From: UBA1189 sp045612065
Lineage (GTDB): Bacteria > Bacteroidota > Bacteroidia > Bacteroidales > Bacteroidaceae
Direction: 5' to 3'
Length of the DNA: 64,000 bases
Assembly (NCBI GenBank): GCA_045612065.1
Contig: JAZKYH010000001.1
Span: forward strand, 61,374 to 125,373
A program made the translations under genes and the position numbers. The first letter of the stretch is position 1. Every line of letters begins with the position of its first letter. Shown in pieces: positions 8,085-18,300 of the stretch. The notes under the pieces were generated by a model that ran no database searches, was not told the origin of the DNA, and saw only the letters and a program-made list of their open reading frames with translations.

Positions 8085-9047
8085 TTACATGGGATAGTAT
8101 TCGTAAGAGTACAAAGTTCCTTCTATATTCTCCAAGTCCTCACCTGTATAGTTTATGATGGAAATGATATTGTCATGTTCATCAAAACATATTTCGCGTT
8201 TTCTTGATATCACAAGACTTTCTTTCTCCATCCATAAAACAGTAATGGATTTGGACTCATTATAAAGGACTTTTATAATTTGAGTAGGATTAGGGGCTAT
8301 TTCAACTACTTTATTAGAATTGTCATATTTAATTAATTCAAAAGAATATTTTGAGTGTCTATAAACTCTACATCTTCCAAATTCATCATAATCACCTGCA
8401 GCCAGTTCAGTCTCTTTACCGTTGGAATCTATAGAAACATGGTTTATGATATTCCCAAAGCTATCATATGTTTTCACAAGCCTTCTCTCATACACATTGT
8501 AAACACCCTTGTACTCACGCATTTCTATTTCTTGGTTATTTTCGTCGTAGGTATAAAGTAGCTTCCAACTATATTCAGGATTTACAGATTCCCATCTATG
8601 CTCCTTAACATTATTATGTGGATCGTATAGATATTCATGCTCACCTCTTAAATTGTCTTTTTCATCGTATGACTTATCCGTACATAATAAATGTTTTTTA
8701 TTATATCTGTAGAGATTGCGAAAGCACTGCTTGCCGCATGCGTCCATGCAAAGAATTTCAGCTATTTGACTATTCTCATTATATTTGTATGTGACTACTT
8801 TTGTCAATGTTCCCAATTTATCACATATGACTTTATGTAAAATATGTCCTTCATAGCTAAACGAACAAGAATACGAATCCTTGATGCATTGTTTTCTTCC
8901 ATTTTCAACTATAAAACGATATGAAGAAGCATGACGAATGTGGCCATTCAAACGGAAATTGATAAATCCGTTCTTATTGGGAATAGGAGTTCCAGGAGAA
9001 GCAAAGAAAGGATCCTCGTATACGAGGTCTAAGACTGATAACAGCAT
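8085..9047 (-). CDS. YD-repeat (RHS-like) protein, cytoplasmic
   Basis: The 320-residue protein has repeated Tyr/Phe-Asp motifs of the RHS/YD type: YKYNENSQIAEI, YRYNKKHLLCTD, YLYDPHNNVKEH, YTYDENNQEIEMREY, DSFGNIINHV and DEFGRCRVYR, spaced by about 20 residues. Such repeats form beta shells in secreted RHS toxins. Here there is no signal peptide, no conserved RHS core end and no toxin domain, so it is a short stand-alone repeat protein. It lies 46 bases downstream of brxL and may be transcribed with BREX. Its role is unknown. Confidence 0.6.
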   Translation of the reverse strand: MLLSVLDLVYEDPFFASPGTPIPNKNGFINFRLNGHIRHASSYRFIVENGRKQCIKDSYSCSFSYEGHILHKVICDKLGTLTKVVTYKYNENSQIAEILCMDACGKQCFRNLYRYNKKHLLCTDKSYDEKDNLRGEHEYLYDPHNNVKEHRWESVNPEYSWKLLYTYDENNQEIEMREYKGVYNVYERRLVKTYDSFGNIINHVSIDSNGKETELAAGDYDEFGRCRVYRHSKYSFELIKYDNSNKVVEIAPNPTQIIKVLYNESKSITVLWMEKESLVISRKREICFDEHDNIISIINYTGEDLENIEGTLYSYEYYPM

Positions 9048-9093
9048 AAATATTCTAATTTATCATCATAAAGACTATCATATACAGATGCAA

Positions 9094-11133
9094 TTATACA
9101 TTCTCAATGAAGGTGAAGGATGACTCGCGGCATCTGCGGCATTCTTGGCGCACTGAACCTATTGAGAAGCGGTTGAATTTCTCGAAGATATCGAGACCAC
9201 GTCCCATGACAATGGTCCATCCATTGTCCATGGTGATTTGTCTGTCGTGTGTAGCATCGAAGTTGTATTCAAACTCTATACCATACAAGGCCAGTTCATC
9301 AGTCATATCATCAAAGATGTCAATCATCTCAGGAATACGTGCTTCTTCATTAGCAGTAGAGAGAGTGATGTGTAATTCTTCGGGATTATCACTCACTTCC
9401 CTGATGACCTGTACTAATTCGATGAAATTATCGATTTGGTAAGGGGAGCGAATGAAGGGATCGACCACCTCGATTCGTTTGGCTGTGCGCATATAGTCAC
9501 CGAATAGAGACTTGTATGAAACGCCCTTTTGGTTGGCGCGAATATTTACAAGCTTTGAGGCTAAACGAACAGGTTTCTTCTCTTGTGGTTCAGATGAGTT
9601 TGTTTGTGTAGCTACTGGTTCTGGCTCTGGTTCTGGAAGTACAGGTTCTGTTATGGCCAATCCATTCTCGATGCGTTCCAATGTTTCCACGACTATGGTC
9701 TTTCCATTATCCACGCGTAGGTATTGGAATATTGCAGGTTTATCTGCACTGAATGTTTCATCCACGATATAGAGCTGGTCTTTTACACGCTTTCTACATT
9801 CGCCTGCGAAGTCAACGATTTCCAGTATCTCTTCTTTGGTGAAGTTAAGGTCAGGATAAAGGAGTTTGATCATTCCAGAGAATGTCTTTCTTATCGCACT
9901 ATGGTCACGTTCTGACAATGATGTGTCAAACTTAGCATATTGATTTAGCAGAGCCGAGTGATCCTGCACGCGGAGTTCGTGCAATACTGCAGCGATGTAG
10001 TCCGTAATGAGACCATATCCCTTGCTGAAGCTATCCTTTTTAAGCGAAGAGATCTCCCATCCCGGATTATATAGGTGGATACGGTCGAGGAATGCACCTT
10101 TGATAAATCCAGTAGGGATAGACTCAAAGAGGTGGGAGTTCTTGAGCATGTAGGGAACGGTGTGCTTCGTGTTACCGACGAAGGCCATTGATGCAGAAGC
10201 CTCGTGTGTAGCCTTACCACGATTGAAGGTTTTGTTTGCAAGATAATTCTGCATGGTATCTACCAATACAGCATCGGTGCTCTTACCCTTCTGTTGCTCA
10301 TACTCGTCCCATGCCACTACATCCCAGTAGCCCACGAGACCGAGAATCTCGTTGTTGCCACTAATCTTAGAGAACAGGCGAGCGGAGGTGACATCACCAC
10401 CACTTACCAGCACTCCATAGGGAGAGAGTTCAGAGAACACGTGCGACTTACCTGTGCCCTTGGGACCCAACTCCATGAAGTTGAAGTTGTTCTCCACCAA
10501 GGGAAGTAAGCGGGCTAAGGTGATGAATTTCTCACGTCTGTTGAGCTTGTCAGGATTGAGGCCTACTGTATGTACGAGCAGGTCAATCCACTCTTCAGTG
10601 TTGAAATGCTTACGTTGGTCAATATACTCTTGGAGTGAGATGTTTGAGATCTGAATAGGTTTCAAGCTCTCTATTTCCCATCTTACTCTCACATCATCGC
10701 CCGAGAGATAGTTGATATTAACTATTGACCATACACCATTACCTGAAAGTAATTTCGGATTACGTCTCACATTATCACTTCCAATAGGAATTTTGTTGAG
10801 ACCAAGGTTGGCAAATGTAGCCTCGTATTGGTCAGCTCTATCATTGAGCTGTACCGATATTTTATCAATGATGCGATACTTGCCAGCCTCGCGAATTTTA
10901 CCTTTTACCTCTTCAGCAGCGGCACGGTGCACATAGTTGTTCTGAATGACAGATTTTACTTTCTCCAAACCTTGTGCGATGAGTTCTTCGTCGTCACATG
11001 CACAGTATTGTCCAAGGAGATATTCCAAGACGAAAGTAGGTACGGGAAGGTTGCCTTTTACTTGGAATGCCAAGTCTTTTCGAACCACCTTTCCTTGAAA
11101 GGCATTCATTATTTTATCTTTCAACTGTTCCAT
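9094..11133 (-). CDS. brxL: BREX type 1 Lon-like protein BrxL
   Basis: The 679-residue protein is the Lon-like AAA+ component that defines BREX type 1. BrxL is required for phage exclusion; studied homologues form ring-shaped assemblies on DNA. The Walker A motif GPKGTGKS is at residues 223-230 and a Walker B-like VVAWDEYEQ follows. After a Pro/Glu-rich linker (PEPEPEP) comes a C-terminal segment (GVSYKSLFGDYM...AKRIEVVDPFIR) resembling the MIT_C/PLD-like domain usual in BrxL. It is the last BREX gene, 3 bases after pglZ, so expression is tightly coupled. Confidence 0.93.
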   Translation of the reverse strand: MEQLKDKIMNAFQGKVVRKDLAFQVKGNLPVPTFVLEYLLGQYCACDDEELIAQGLEKVKSVIQNNYVHRAAAEEVKGKIREAGKYRIIDKISVQLNDRADQYEATFANLGLNKIPIGSDNVRRNPKLLSGNGVWSIVNINYLSGDDVRVRWEIESLKPIQISNISLQEYIDQRKHFNTEEWIDLLVHTVGLNPDKLNRREKFITLARLLPLVENNFNFMELGPKGTGKSHVFSELSPYGVLVSGGDVTSARLFSKISGNNEILGLVGYWDVVAWDEYEQQKGKSTDAVLVDTMQNYLANKTFNRGKATHEASASMAFVGNTKHTVPYMLKNSHLFESIPTGFIKGAFLDRIHLYNPGWEISSLKKDSFSKGYGLITDYIAAVLHELRVQDHSALLNQYAKFDTSLSERDHSAIRKTFSGMIKLLYPDLNFTKEEILEIVDFAGECRKRVKDQLYIVDETFSADKPAIFQYLRVDNGKTIVVETLERIENGLAITEPVLPEPEPEPVATQTNSSEPQEKKPVRLASKLVNIRANQKGVSYKSLFGDYMRTAKRIEVVDPFIRSPYQIDNFIELVQVIREVSDNPEELHITLSTANEEARIPEMIDIFDDMTDELALYGIEFEYNFDATHDRQITMDNGWTIVMGRGLDIFEKFNRFSIGSVRQECRRCRESSFTFIENV

Positions 11134-11136
11134 ATA

Positions 11137-13692
11137 TTAGAAGTCTTGATCGATTAATGTTTTGTTGGTAACAATCTCTGTGATGAGCGGATTGAGGCGC
11201 GATGTATCGTCAATGTCAAATATCTTGAGCTTCATTACACCTGCAGTTACCGTTTCCTGCAGAGTGAATTCCATTTCATACATACGATTATTGAGCGAAT
11301 CCGCATCCTTACTATTGAGTGTGATTTCCTTCTCAGCTGTTACAGGTTTGTCATTGTAGTAAACTGCTCCCACAATTGTTCTTTCGAGCAATTCCATTGA
11401 TACAGGGTCGTCTTGAAGCAAGCGTACTCTGAGGCGGCTCGACACAAATGCAAGGTTTCGGCCTACGAGTGATACCGTCACCTTTTGCTTTGTTTGGGTG
11501 CGTTTAGCCTTACTTGTTATGACGGGGATGATAACTTCTTGCAATGATGCTCCTCCATGAGCGAAGTTGTATCCTCCACCTTGTGCAGCCATTCTATTTG
11601 TTCCAGTAGGAACAGCTACCATTAGGCCACCCTGCATTCCTGACACGTTCTCCATGGGGAATTTCAATATTCCGTGTACGGGTACATCGGATTCTGTGAG
11701 GTAGTATCTTGTTTTTCTCTCTACATAGGAATCTGTGATGGTATGTTTATCCACCTCAGTGAATTTTTTATCGTTATATAAGAATCCGTGATCTGCTGTA
11801 ATCGTAATGTTTGAAACTGCACACGAAGAGTGAAGAGTATAGATAAACTTAGCCAAGTCTTTAATTGCTTCTGCGCAAGCTCTCTCCATAGACATTGGGC
11901 CTCCATCGTGTCCGAGTCTATCAATATCATTATGCAGGATGTATACTAAAGGCTTTTTGAAAAGTGTCCTTTTTTGTTCCAAAGTATAATTTATCACCTC
12001 ATCAAAATTCATACATACAGCTTCAGAAACATATTTTTGCAGATGAGAAGATTTCTTATCTGTGCCTTCGAGGTTTGTGCTATCAACTCCTAGTACTACT
12101 TCGTTGTTGCTGCTGTATATGCTTAAATCGCGATGTGGGAATAATGCAGGCTTACAGAATTTAGTTTCTGTTGGCAACATAGCAATAGCTACATTCATTT
12201 CTGCAATATGGTGTGTAGTACCCAGCTGTTCGAAAAGTTCCGTAGCCACTTCATAGCGTAGGGCATCGCTTATGATGACTACTTGCTTCACGCCACTATT
12301 GCTTGCATAGGTATTGTAAAAGTCCTGTTGTTTCATGGCTGATAGCTCAGCAAAGCCATTTCCACGTTCCTTAAGGCACTTTGTCCATTCGATATTGATA
12401 AGGTTTGTGATGGTAGCATAATCCTCATCAAGCTGTATCTTTAGGTCATCGAGTGATTGTATGACTGGAATCTCCACCTCTAATTGGTGATAGTATTCCA
12501 ACGAATTACGATAGTATCTATCGAGCAGATAGAGCTCACTCTTATACTTTGCTACATACTCATTGGGAGTGTCCCAAGTATAGTTGCCTATCGTATTTTT
12601 CTTTTCATAGAAAGCTGCTACCTTCATGGCATAGGTGATAGCGATAGTCACAACATCATTACCCATATTCTTGAGTAGCAGTTCTCTCAAGCGCTCAATA
12701 GCTTCTGATGGGTCAGACTTTACTTGTTCATTAACTACCACGTTTATCATCTGCCATCCCAGTTCTTCGGGGATATAGAAATAGGGAGCTTTGACTCCAT
12801 ACCAAGCCACGATATTGCTGATTTGTATATCAGCAGCCAATGTATGCATTGCTTTGAGGAAATTTTTCTTCCTTTGTGGATGCAGTGCGTTAACTCTCTC
12901 CAGCAGCTTGTTTATAAAGTCGATGCTTACCGAGTTAGTAACCTTCAATGCTTTATAGCTATCTGTTTCCACTACATTAAGCAATTGTGTTATGGCATTG
13001 TAGAGGAGCGATTCTGCTACACGCTTCATGCGCATAGGCACATTGGCCAAGTAGGAGGTGCCGAAGATAGATTTCAGTTTCGCTTGAAGTATATCATCTA
13101 CGTCCTTTGCTTTTGCCAATGCAGCATAGGTAGAGTTCTTTTTCTTCTCGTCAGCTATATCCAGCAGGATAAACGAAATAATGATGTCTGTCCACTCCAG
13201 CATCTTATTCTCTCCAAGGTACACCGAGAGCAATCCTCTGTTTGCCATGTCTAGGTTAAACCCTTCATCCGCATAGTATGGAGTAAGTACTTCACTAAAC
13301 TTCTTCAGTTGCAATTCTGCTATATGCTTTTTCACAAAGGTGGTCAATGCTGGTTGCAGCGCATGCATCTGCATGAAGGCTTCGTAATCAGAGTTCTTGA
13401 ACTCCATATTAGCGACCAATATATCCATGAGTGGGAACTCCGAAATTTCTGCTGACTTTTCTGGGCTTTGCATTCCTTTGAAAAGCAACACCACTTTCTC
13501 GTTAGTCCATAGGTTTTCAATCGCATATTTCGTAGTGAACCACTTACCATCAAACACCTCGTATCTATAGCCATTTGGCCATACGGCATCGAAGAGTTCC
13601 ATTTCGATGTCGCCCATGGGGTCAAATACGAATAGTACCCTCAGCTCGGGAGTTCTTTCAAAGTAGTTATATATATTATCAATTACAGCCAT
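11137..13692 (-). CDS. pglZ: BREX phosphatase-domain protein PglZ
   Basis: The 851-residue protein carries the PglZ domain of the alkaline phosphatase superfamily. Metal-site motifs are visible: QVVIISDALRYEVATEL in the middle of the protein and TITADHGFLYNDKKF about 180 residues later. In BREX, PglZ is essential for both methylation and exclusion; a C-terminal core region follows the phosphatase fold. The length agrees with type 1 PglZ (about 830-880). A 136-base gap upstream contains the CAAAGACAA repeats, so pglZ-brxL might have their own promoter separate from brxA-pglX. Confidence 0.93.
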   Translation of the reverse strand: MAVIDNIYNYFERTPELRVLFVFDPMGDIEMELFDAVWPNGYRYEVFDGKWFTTKYAIENLWTNEKVVLLFKGMQSPEKSAEISEFPLMDILVANMEFKNSDYEAFMQMHALQPALTTFVKKHIAELQLKKFSEVLTPYYADEGFNLDMANRGLLSVYLGENKMLEWTDIIISFILLDIADEKKKNSTYAALAKAKDVDDILQAKLKSIFGTSYLANVPMRMKRVAESLLYNAITQLLNVVETDSYKALKVTNSVSIDFINKLLERVNALHPQRKKNFLKAMHTLAADIQISNIVAWYGVKAPYFYIPEELGWQMINVVVNEQVKSDPSEAIERLRELLLKNMGNDVVTIAITYAMKVAAFYEKKNTIGNYTWDTPNEYVAKYKSELYLLDRYYRNSLEYYHQLEVEIPVIQSLDDLKIQLDEDYATITNLINIEWTKCLKERGNGFAELSAMKQQDFYNTYASNSGVKQVVIISDALRYEVATELFEQLGTTHHIAEMNVAIAMLPTETKFCKPALFPHRDLSIYSSNNEVVLGVDSTNLEGTDKKSSHLQKYVSEAVCMNFDEVINYTLEQKRTLFKKPLVYILHNDIDRLGHDGGPMSMERACAEAIKDLAKFIYTLHSSCAVSNITITADHGFLYNDKKFTEVDKHTITDSYVERKTRYYLTESDVPVHGILKFPMENVSGMQGGLMVAVPTGTNRMAAQGGGYNFAHGGASLQEVIIPVITSKAKRTQTKQKVTVSLVGRNLAFVSSRLRVRLLQDDPVSMELLERTIVGAVYYNDKPVTAEKEITLNSKDADSLNNRMYEMEFTLQETVTAGVMKLKIFDIDDTSRLNPLITEIVTNKTLIDQDF

Positions 13693-13708
13693 TTCCTTTT
13701 TTGTTTTT

Positions 13709-13819
13709 CAAAGACAAATGCAAAGACAATTTTGGGTGTTGTGCTAAATTATAGAATATCAAACATTTGGAAGTTTTTCATTTTTGCAAAGACAATCCAA
13801 AGACAATCCAAAGACAAAT
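13709..13819. repeat. Two clusters of CAAAGACAA repeats upstream of pglZ
   Basis: Three tandem 11-base units (CAAAGACAATC at 13787-13797 and 13798-13808, CAAAGACAAAT at 13809-13819) and two further copies (13709 and 13721, 12 bases apart) lie in the gap between the ATP-binding gene and pglZ. On the minus strand each unit reads TGTCTTTG, one base off the -7 promoter consensus TAnnTTTG. They could be regulator-binding sites, promoter-like sites or a slippage-prone tract controlling pglZ-brxL. Confidence 0.8.
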
Positions 13820-13828
13820 AAAGGACAG

Positions 13829-15313
13829 CTATTTTAGCGGAATCCATCTTCCTCCTCCACGTCCTTTTCTTTCAATGAACCCTTTTTTCTTTAAGTTTTC
13901 GATTCTATACTTTACAATTCTTTCTCCAAGGCTCAATATATCAGCCAGTTGCTTGATTGTAGCCAAAGGATTTTCCTTCACCAACTGATAAACCACCTTT
14001 AGGTCTTCTGTAAGCTCCTCCAACTCATTCTCATCTCCCAATTTTGAGTCTATGAAGTCAGGATGACAAGGAATGTCAATCAAGAAGAAGGTTCTGTCGT
14101 CATCAGTATCTATCGTAGCTTTAGGTGAGCCATTCTTTTCCAATGACGATTGTATTGTTGGTATTCCCGTAGCTCGTCCTTCTGTAAGGTCCAATTCCTT
14201 CAAGAAGTCGCCCAAGCGTCTGTTTCTATATCTACGTGAACGTAGGGAACGTGCTTCACAGATTGCTCTTGCGCTAATCGAACGGTCAGGGCCAGAGTAG
14301 CTCAAGATACTTATTTTATCTGGTTCAATTGTGATTTCTACAGGCTCATATAGCTTGTAGTCACGATGGTAAAGCGCGTTTGTTACACTTTCTTCAAGTG
14401 CGGCAAAAGGATAATTAAAGTATTTGTCAGGCTCCTGCTTTCCAGGGACTTTAATAATTTCCTCTTTAATAATATTTGTTTTCAAGTAGCTTAATGCTGC
14501 TTGAATCATATATGGCACTGGGCCTTTTATAGAAGGAACTTCCTGCAAGTTATCAGGGTTTTTCTCTCTTCCTTCTGGGAAAATGACGATGTCAACTTGC
14601 GTATATGGGAAGAACTTGTCTGGTTCTTCACAGAACATCATTGCAGCTACATTCTTTATTCTTCGTTGCTCCGTGGGGCCAGTCATCAAATTCATATCAC
14701 TCAATATGTCTTCAATGGGAGCTTTACCCACTCGTTGTGCCAGTTTGCTACCCACTTTTACCAAGTAATCGCGTAGCAGAACTAATGATATGTCATCGCA
14801 GGTGATACTTGCATTCGCTCTATCATCAAAGGGAACCTTTGAAGAAATCTCTCTTAGCTGATCGAGCATTTCCCCTTTTGCTTCTATGCTATTAGTTCCA
14901 TATCTAACGTAGAATACAGGCTTCTTCAGCTTGGCTGTCACATCGTGTGGTGCTGTATAGGGGCGCTCCGTACCGCTGGGAACCCATATCGCTAATAGAG
15001 ATTTCCCATCCACCTCTTCTACAGAGATGCGTGGTGCATAATAGGGCTCAATCAAATTATTGTAGCCCACAATTTGCTTCTGTATGCCATCGAGTTGTTC
15101 TACGGGAATTCCATGTATGGGTCGCACAGCAACTCCATCCTTCTCCTCTACACCAACAAGGATGTATCCTCCACCAAGATTATCAATATCATTGGCAAAG
15201 GCGCAAATAGAATGGTAGATACTTACTGGATTCCATCCCTTTTTGAATTCTATTCTGTCAGATTCAACCTTGCGTTTGTTGAGCAGGTCTTCTATGTTTA
15301 TGGGTATTGGCAT
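13829..15313 (-). CDS. Schlafen/AlbA-type ATP-binding protein inside the BREX operon
   Basis: The 494-residue protein begins with an AlbA_2/Schlafen-like domain (ESDRIEFKKGW near residue 17, then GGGYILVGVEE). A histidine-kinase-like ATPase region follows (FAALEESVTNALYHRDY, about residue 300), and a winged helix-turn-helix ends the protein (ATIKQLADILSLGERIVKYRI). Proteins of this architecture are often called transcriptional regulators or divergent AAA-4 proteins. It lies 25 bases after pglX and 136 bases before pglZ. A regulator or accessory defence gene at this point of a BREX cluster is plausible; a direct role is not shown. Confidence 0.85.
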   Translation of the reverse strand: MPIPINIEDLLNKRKVESDRIEFKKGWNPVSIYHSICAFANDIDNLGGGYILVGVEEKDGVAVRPIHGIPVEQLDGIQKQIVGYNNLIEPYYAPRISVEEVDGKSLLAIWVPSGTERPYTAPHDVTAKLKKPVFYVRYGTNSIEAKGEMLDQLREISSKVPFDDRANASITCDDISLVLLRDYLVKVGSKLAQRVGKAPIEDILSDMNLMTGPTEQRRIKNVAAMMFCEEPDKFFPYTQVDIVIFPEGREKNPDNLQEVPSIKGPVPYMIQAALSYLKTNIIKEEIIKVPGKQEPDKYFNYPFAALEESVTNALYHRDYKLYEPVEITIEPDKISILSYSGPDRSISARAICEARSLRSRRYRNRRLGDFLKELDLTEGRATGIPTIQSSLEKNGSPKATIDTDDDRTFFLIDIPCHPDFIDSKLGDENELEELTEDLKVVYQLVKENPLATIKQLADILSLGERIVKYRIENLKKKGFIERKGRGGGRWIPLK

Positions 15314-15338
15314 AGTTCAACTTATTGAGGGTACTAAT

Positions 15339-18300
15339 TTATTTGATTTTTTCGAGCACATCACCGAACTTGGCGTAGTTTACTACTACACCGTCATCGA
15401 GGTCGAAGGCAATCTGCTTGTCGGCAACGTCATGTAGGCGTTCTTGGTACTCTCGGCACTCTTCGAGATCCTTCATGTAGCGCTCCATTGTCTTTCGCTC
15501 AGCAGTAGAGAGAGCTGCAATGCGTGTAGCCAATGCAGAGATGTTGGTTTCGAGCCATTCGATGTAAGGGAGCAGGTATTTCTGTCTCACCTTCTCACAG
15601 GTGTAGGCATCCATGCGGTGCATGTAGACGATGCACTTGAAGGCACCCTTCTTTGAGCTGAAGAGCCAATAGATGGGGCGATTTTGGTACATTTTCTTGT
15701 GGTCTTTCCAGAACTCCTTGACGAAGTATTTCTCTACATCCATGTTGAGCGCTTTGTAGATAAAGTTCATATTATCTACTACTGCATCATCACCGAAAGC
15801 AATGCTAATGAACTCCGACAGGCGGTTGACCGCATTGTCGGGGAATGGGCACTCGCGGGGAAGTAGCGGTATAATACCGTCATCATCGATAGCTAGAGTG
15901 TGGCCGTTATATTCGTATGTAGCCACCTCTTCTGCTGTTGGCTCGGGGTGAGCAATGTGCAAACCCGGCTTGTCGAGGCGATAGCGGCCCATCCAGCAAC
16001 CGATAGCATAAGAGATAAGCTGTTTGATGATGACATCATCGTTCCAATGATAGAAATATCCGAATTCACTTCCAGGTTCGGGAAGGAACGTTATTTCGCC
16101 TTGTTGAAGAATAGTGACTTCATTTTTGGGGATATAAGGGAGCAACTCATCCTGCAAACCATATATCTCGATGAATTGGCGATTGAGTTCCTCCTCGTTG
16201 TTATGCAATTGTTGGAAGAGTCTATCCCATTTCATCTTGTACTGCTCTACACACCATTCGAGGCTCTCGAATTTAGGTGCTGCTGGGTCGATGCAGATAT
16301 GCTCACCTGTGCGACGGAAATGTTCGTCAATTTTCCAGTCGATATTTTGCATGTATGTCTCATCGTCCATTGCCAACAATTCAGAGCGTTGGAAATCCCA
16401 TGATGTTTCGTGGGCATCCCAGTCTTGTTTGGAGATAGCAATGTTTTGCTGAGTAATATTTTTAGCATATTGCTTATTCTTAATTTCACAATATGGTAAA
16501 GCTGAGACATTTCCAATTTGGCACGCTAATGTTGGATTTATTATTGAAAGGAAATGAGTGCACATACTGGTGTTTAAGTACGTTAAAATGCTGAAATCTT
16601 CAGTAAATAGGCTCATTCCATTTACATCAAAAATGAATCCATTAGGAAAGTATCTAAAGGCGGTGCCGACAGAAGAAGTAAGACTCCAAGCTACAGACTC
16701 TTTAAAATAGAATGTTGGATTTCTAATAACTGCTCCTTTGAATTTTTTTATTTCTTCTCCGTCATTTTCCCAGTTTACAATTAATTCTTGATTCCCATAC
16801 CATTTACGTGCAGAGCCTCCCTTGTTGTATGGGAACCATTTTCTGCCAGAATCGGCCGCTGACGCGGCATTTTTATGGCCAAAGCCTATTCGATTGATGT
16901 CGACCTCAAACCATGAGCGGAGAAATCTGCCGTTGTCGGCAGTGGCCAACCCTTGTGTTGGCTTACAAACTGCCGACAACGGCAGATTTCTTGTGAAGGT
17001 TTCGCGTATTTTCTCACTCACCCAATAACCAATCGGGCTACCAGGAATTTCAGAGAAGTTGTCTTGTGATATATTGGGGTATAATATGCCATTAATATTT
17101 TCAGCTTCCAAGAACATGCGCTCCTTGTCCGTGCAATTCTTACCGTCTACCAAACGATAGTATGTACCAGTAGAGGTTGGTTTGCACTTTGTAATCACAA
17201 ACGCTGCATTTTGTACCACCTCTCCCGAGAGCTCGTCGAAGGTGCGAGGACCGAGATGCAACAGGTTGTCGATATGTTGATGAGCAAGTATCGTACCACG
17301 AAGATTCTCAAACGAAGAAAGGAACATCCATGAATGCATATTGATCATGCCATACTTACCATTCTTCTTCAAGCGGTCGATAGCGAGTATCATGAAGGTT
17401 GAGAAAAGGTCAGCCTTACCTTCCTCGTATTCATCCTTCACATACTTTGATAATAGTGGGTCCATATTACCACTACTCATATATGGCGGATTCATCACCA
17501 ATGCCGCATACTTATCCGTCAATGCCAATATTATGTCAAAATATGGCATCAATTCTGCAATAGCAGGAGGAATATCACCCTGCTTGCGCCATTCCTTTAC
17601 ACGCATATCGATAGCCTTGCGTGTATCTGCGCTGATGGGGAACTTCATGATAGAGCCCAATACATCAGCACTCTGCATCAGTTCGAAGCATTCACACACC
17701 TCGTCGCGTGTTTGTGCTGAGCAGCCAAGGAAGAAATGAGGCAATGTGTCACGCAACATATCCATGTGCTTGTAGGGAGCTGGCATGTCGAGCACGCGAG
17801 GCATGCAGTGTGCATCTGCAAACGAAGCATCCTTAGCACAGGCCTTGAGCAGGAGTGCAAAGGTAGCAAGCTGTTTGGCGCGTGTGTCGATATCTACACC
17901 GAGGAGGTTGTGATTAAAGATGCCTTCGATGGCTTGCTTACGTGTGTATCCCTCCTCCACATAGATATCGAAGAGAAGGTCAAAGCACTCGTTCAAGATA
18001 TGGCCCGAGCCACAGGCAAGGTCAGCACAAGTGAGATCCTTGATATCCATGAAAGTGAACTTTTCTCCTGTCTCGCTTTCCACGAGATACTGCATCTTGT
18101 CCTTGATGTCAGTATAAGGGTTGTTATCGAGGTATATGCGACCCACCGTATTCTGCACCATGTACTTCACAATCCAGTTTGGTGTGAAGATCTGTGTAGC
18201 TGCAGGAATTTCGTCGGCACCAGCCTTCTTCTTGTTCTTGAAAGAGTTGAAAACCTCGTCCTTCTTTTCTGAGATGTAGAACTGGTAGAGCCATCCGATG

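Noticed and set aside
13787..13819. Tandem repeats as a CRISPR array
   Set aside because: Units are 11 bp with no spacers and no cas genes are nearby.
16822..17028. Plus-strand frame across the pglX inverted repeat
   Set aside because: It is antisense to an intact pglX and arises because the arms read similarly on both strands.
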